NCBI GenBank assembly: GCA_948777935.1
Contig: CAQDYY010000004.1
Location: 62,001-126,000, forward strand
Origin: an uncultured Clostridia bacterium
GTDB lineage: Bacteria; Bacillota; Clostridia; TANB77; CAG-508
Direction of reading: 5' to 3'
DNA length: 64,000 nt
Position numbers and translations under genes: made by a program. Below are positions 61,900-64,000 of the stretch, in pieces (the stretch's first letter is position 1; each line of letters opens with the position of its first letter). Under the pieces are notes generated by a model, which did not search any database, was not told the origin of the DNA, and saw only the letters and a program-made list of their open reading frames with translations.

Positions 61900-62208
61900 C
61901 TATTTTAACTTTGTATCACATTTTTTACAAACACGAACTTTTTCGCCTTTTTCTTCTATGTATCCAATTCTTGTCGCTTTTCCACATTTTGGACATACAA
62001 CATTTACTTTTGAAGAATGAATTGCACATTCTACTGGAATGATTCCTCCTTCTTCACCTTGTTTTCTAGGTTTTACATGTTTTTTTCGAACATTAATACC
62101 CTTTACGATAACTTTTTCAGTTTTTGGTATTACTTCTAAAACTTCTCCTGTCTTTCCTTTATCATTTCCAGATAAAACTTTAACAGTATCACCTTTTTTT
62201 ATTTTCAT
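61900..62208 (-). CDS. rplX: 50S ribosomal protein L24
   Basis: 102 residues. KOW motif MKIKKGDTVKVLSGNDKGKT, VIVKGINVRKKHVKPRKQGE, and a C-terminal CPKCGKATRIGY...CKKC zinc ribbon. Confidence 0.97.
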   Translation of the reverse strand: MKIKKGDTVKVLSGNDKGKTGEVLEVIPKTEKVIVKGINVRKKHVKPRKQGEEGGIIPVECAIHSSKVNVVCPKCGKATRIGYIEEKGEKVRVCKKCDTKLK

Positions 62209-62280
62209 TTCTATTTTTCACCTCTTTTTCAAGATCTTTATTCGATTTTGGTTTACTCTTATAGAAGCTACAACTAACTA

Positions 62281-62397
62281 TTTGTAAAACTCGCCTAGCC
62301 TAAGGGCTATCCTCGTTTACAAATATTAAGTTTTCGCATCTATAATCTGTAACGCTCTAATGTCCGTTGGACATTTTCGCGAACAGCTTATAGAACC
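62281..62397. other. Two-hairpin intergenic element G
   Basis: First hairpin TATTTGTAAA/TTTACAAATA enclosing TAGCC-taa-GGGCTA. Second hairpin CTATAA...CTGT...CGC...AATGTCC/GGACATT...CGCG...ACAG...TTATAG, reaching the rplN stop codon. Single copy in this window. Confidence 0.6.
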
Positions 62398-62756
62398 TCT
62401 GGAGCTAATGACAAAATCTTCATATACTCTTTTTCTCTTAATTCTCTTGCAACTGGTCCAAATATACGTGTTCCTTTTGGGTTACCATCATCACGAATAA
62501 TAACAGCTGCATTATCATCAAATCTAACATAAGAACCATCAGCACGTCTTTGTGGTTTTTTTGTTCTTACAACTACTGCTTTTACAACTTCTCCTTTTTT
62601 TACAACACCACCTGGTGTAGCACTTTTAACAGAAGCAACTATGACATCGCCAATACTAGCATATTTTCTATATGATCCACCTAAACAACGAATACACATA
62701 ATTTCTTTTGCTCCTGTATTGTCTGCAACTTTTAATATTGATTGTTGTTGTACCAT
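62388..62756 (-). CDS. rplN: 50S ribosomal protein L14
   Basis: 122 residues from ATG 62756 (MVQQQSILKVADNTGAKEIM), GGAGG upstream; the open frame extends further but without family residues. CIRCLGGSYRKYASIGD and GNPKGTRIFGPVARELR are diagnostic. Confidence 0.97.
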   Translation of the reverse strand: MVQQQSILKVADNTGAKEIMCIRCLGGSYRKYASIGDVIVASVKSATPGGVVKKGEVVKAVVVRTKKPQRRADGSYVRFDDNAAVIIRDDGNPKGTRIFGPVARELREKEYMKILSLAPEVL

Positions 62757-62818
62757 TTTGTTTTTTCCTCCTTTCAAAATTCGAAGAATTTTGTACTCTT
62801 CAATATTCACTCTCGACT

Positions 62819-63082
62819 TTATTTTACAATTGCTTTTTTTGTAATTTCCACAACTCTCCATCTTTTATCTTTTGAAAGTGGACGTGTTTCCATTACTTTT
62901 ACTTCGTCTCCTACTCCACAAGCATTTTCTTCGTCATGAGCTTTTAATTTATAAGTTTTCTTCATAATTTTAGAATAAACATCATGTTTTACATTTGTTT
63001 TAACAGCTACTACAACAGTTTTATCCATTTTATTTGATACAACTGTACCAACCATTACTTTACGAAGATTTCTTTCTTCCAT
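62819..63082 (-). CDS. rpsQ: 30S ribosomal protein S17
   Basis: 87 residues: RKVMVGTVVSNKMDKTVVVA, KKTYKLKAHDEENACGVGDE, TRPLSKDKRWRVVEI. Confidence 0.97.
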   Translation of the reverse strand: MEERNLRKVMVGTVVSNKMDKTVVVAVKTNVKHDVYSKIMKKTYKLKAHDEENACGVGDEVKVMETRPLSKDKRWRVVEITKKAIVK

Positions 63083-63139
63083 ATTTTTTCTCCTTTCTTC
63101 AAAGTTCGGGCGATTACTAATCGCCCCTACTCAGGGATA

Positions 63140-63180
63140 TCTTTCTAATCTCTAAATTCTATTTTCTAATTTCTAATTAG
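63140..63180. repeat. Family F short AT-rich repeat, copy F3
   Basis: TCTAATCTCTAAATTCTATT followed by TTCTAATTTCTAATTAG between rpsQ and rpmC; same unit as F1 and F2. Confidence 0.5.
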
Positions 63181-63367
63181 CTAATTCTCTTTTTCTTAGT
63201 ACTGTTTTGATTCTTGCAATGTCTCTTCTAACTTCTTTTATTTTTAATGGATTATCTAGTCCATGTGTTGCATGACTAAATCTCAATTTAAATAATTCAG
63301 TTTTTAACTCACTTAACTCTTTTTCTAGTTCTGGTGAAGACATTTCATTTATTTTATTTATCTTCAT
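63173..63367 (-). CDS. rpmC: 50S ribosomal protein L29
   Basis: 64 residues from ATG 63367 (MKINKINEMSSPELEKELSE); its GGAGG lies in the last codons of rplP with 8-base spacing, so the genes overlap by 14 bases. LFKLRFSHATHGLDNPLKIK confirms L29. Confidence 0.95.
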   Translation of the reverse strand: MKINKINEMSSPELEKELSELKTELFKLRFSHATHGLDNPLKIKEVRRDIARIKTVLRKRELAN

Positions 63368-63800
63368 CAATATCACCACCTATATTCACATTTTCTTTTC
63401 TTACAAATTTTGTTTTTATTGGTAGTTTGTTTGCTGCAAGTCTCATAGCTTCTTTTGCTAGGTCTTCTGTTACTCCTGAAATTTCAAATAATACTCTTCC
63501 TGGCTTTACAACAGCTACCCAATATTCTGGAGCTCCTTTACCTTTACCCATACGAGTTTCAGCAGGTTTCTTTGTTACTGGTTTGTCTGGGAATATTTTA
63601 ATCCAAACTTGACCACCTCTTTTTATATGACGAGTCATAGCAATACGGGCTGCTTCTATTTGGTTTGTAGTAATCCAAGCAGCTTCTGTTGCTTGTAAAC
63701 CATATTCTCCGTCAGATACAAAGTTACCTCTTGTAGCACATCCTCTATTTCTACCTTTTTGTTGTTTTCTATATTTTGTTCTTTTTGGTATTAATGGCAT
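63354..63800 (-). CDS. rplP: 50S ribosomal protein L16
   Basis: 148 residues: MPLIPKRTKYRKQQKGRNRG, ARIAMTRHIKRGGQVWIKIF, PVTKKPAETRMGKGKGAPEY. ATG overlaps the rpsC stop codon (TAATG). Confidence 0.98.
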   Translation of the reverse strand: MPLIPKRTKYRKQQKGRNRGCATRGNFVSDGEYGLQATEAAWITTNQIEAARIAMTRHIKRGGQVWIKIFPDKPVTKKPAETRMGKGKGAPEYWVAVVKPGRVLFEISGVTEDLAKEAMRLAANKLPIKTKFVRKENVNIGGDIDEDK

Positions 63801-64000
63801 TATGCTTCTCCTCCTTCCACTTTCTCTTTCTTAGTTGGAAGAATTTCACCTTTATAAATCCAAACTTTAACACCTATTTTTCCATATGTTGTATTTGCTT
63901 CATAAAATCCATAATCAATATCTGCTCTTAATGTTTGAAGTGGAATAGTTCCTTCTTTGTAAAATTCTGTTCTTGCCATATCTGCTCCACCTAATCTTCC
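63800..64000 (-). CDS. rpsC: 30S ribosomal protein S3, C-terminal part
   Basis: The last 66 residues only; the 5' part is outside the window. GGRLGGADMARTEFYKEGTI, LRADIDYGFYEANTTYGKIG and VKVWIYKGEIL identify S3. Confidence 0.95.
   Translation of the reverse strand, partial: GRLGGADMARTEFYKEGTIPLQTLRADIDYGFYEANTTYGKIGVKVWIYKGEILPTKKEKVEGGEA

Overview
The window is low-GC, AT-rich chromosomal DNA from a clostridial Firmicute. The signs are a GerW-type sporulation gene, a CIRCE-controlled hrcA-grpE-dnaK-dnaJ operon, the S10/spc/alpha ribosomal gene order, an S-box (SAM-I) riboswitch on metK, recD2, rarA, cdaA, RNase Y and many small XRE regulators. Nearly all genes lie on the minus strand. 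No rRNA, tRNA, CRISPR array, insertion sequence or replication origin was seen.

Layout (window coordinates). 0-4 kb: rny and a PadR/PspC/HAAS/DUF4097 envelope-stress-like operon. 4-5.5 kb: a small cassette between inverted copies of an interspersed repeat. 5.5-8.8 kb: a DUF84 phosphatase, the GGGtGRT/NifU-like pair and a YezG-like immunity protein. 8.9-13.8 kb: glycolysis genes (gpmI, tpiA, pgk, gap). 13.9-17.3 kb: a HepT/MntA toxin-antitoxin module between 43-bp direct repeats, then a plus-strand operon with a Phe-rich leader peptide and attenuator ahead of a possible class I aaRS-like protein and a HisC-like aminotransferase. 17.4-22.8 kb: heat-shock operon. 22.7-27.7 kb: KAP NTPase, comF, recD2. 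28-34.5 kb: pilin-like surface protein with a divergent XRE gene, gerW, and a two-component system. 34.8-43 kb: dnaE, rqcP, phosphoesterase, a second pilin-like protein, truA. 43-50.7 kb: HAD hydrolase, cdaA, Cys-rich protein, split TauE/SafE-like permease, rarA, ruvA, metK. 50.9-64 kb: ribosomal proteins with rpoA, infA, map, adk and secY, running off the right edge in rpsC.

The most unusual signal is translational. Eight genes (hrcA, recD2, dnaE, pilin-like 2, truA, cdaA, a TauE/SafE-like permease and rplF) are interrupted in the zero frame. In every one, at ten sites in all, the break lies at an in-frame CGG codon and is repaired exactly by skipping the C, so that CGGN is read as GGN (Gly). 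Several Gly residues restored this way sit in family-defining motifs. Reading the other conserved genes, I found no CGG used as an ordinary in-frame Arg codon; the many other CGG trinucleotides are out of frame. Only two accessory ORFs with atypical composition contain in-frame CGG. I infer that CGG is unassigned here and triggers +1 frameshifting, or that CGGN is a quadruplet Gly codon. Affected genes are annotated as single full-length CDSs.

The second theme is a dense population of structured intergenic repeats, named here A to F plus a single-copy element G. Families B and C keep a conserved core while their long outer stems differ completely between copies yet stay paired. Family D sits just upstream of Shine-Dalgarno sequences.
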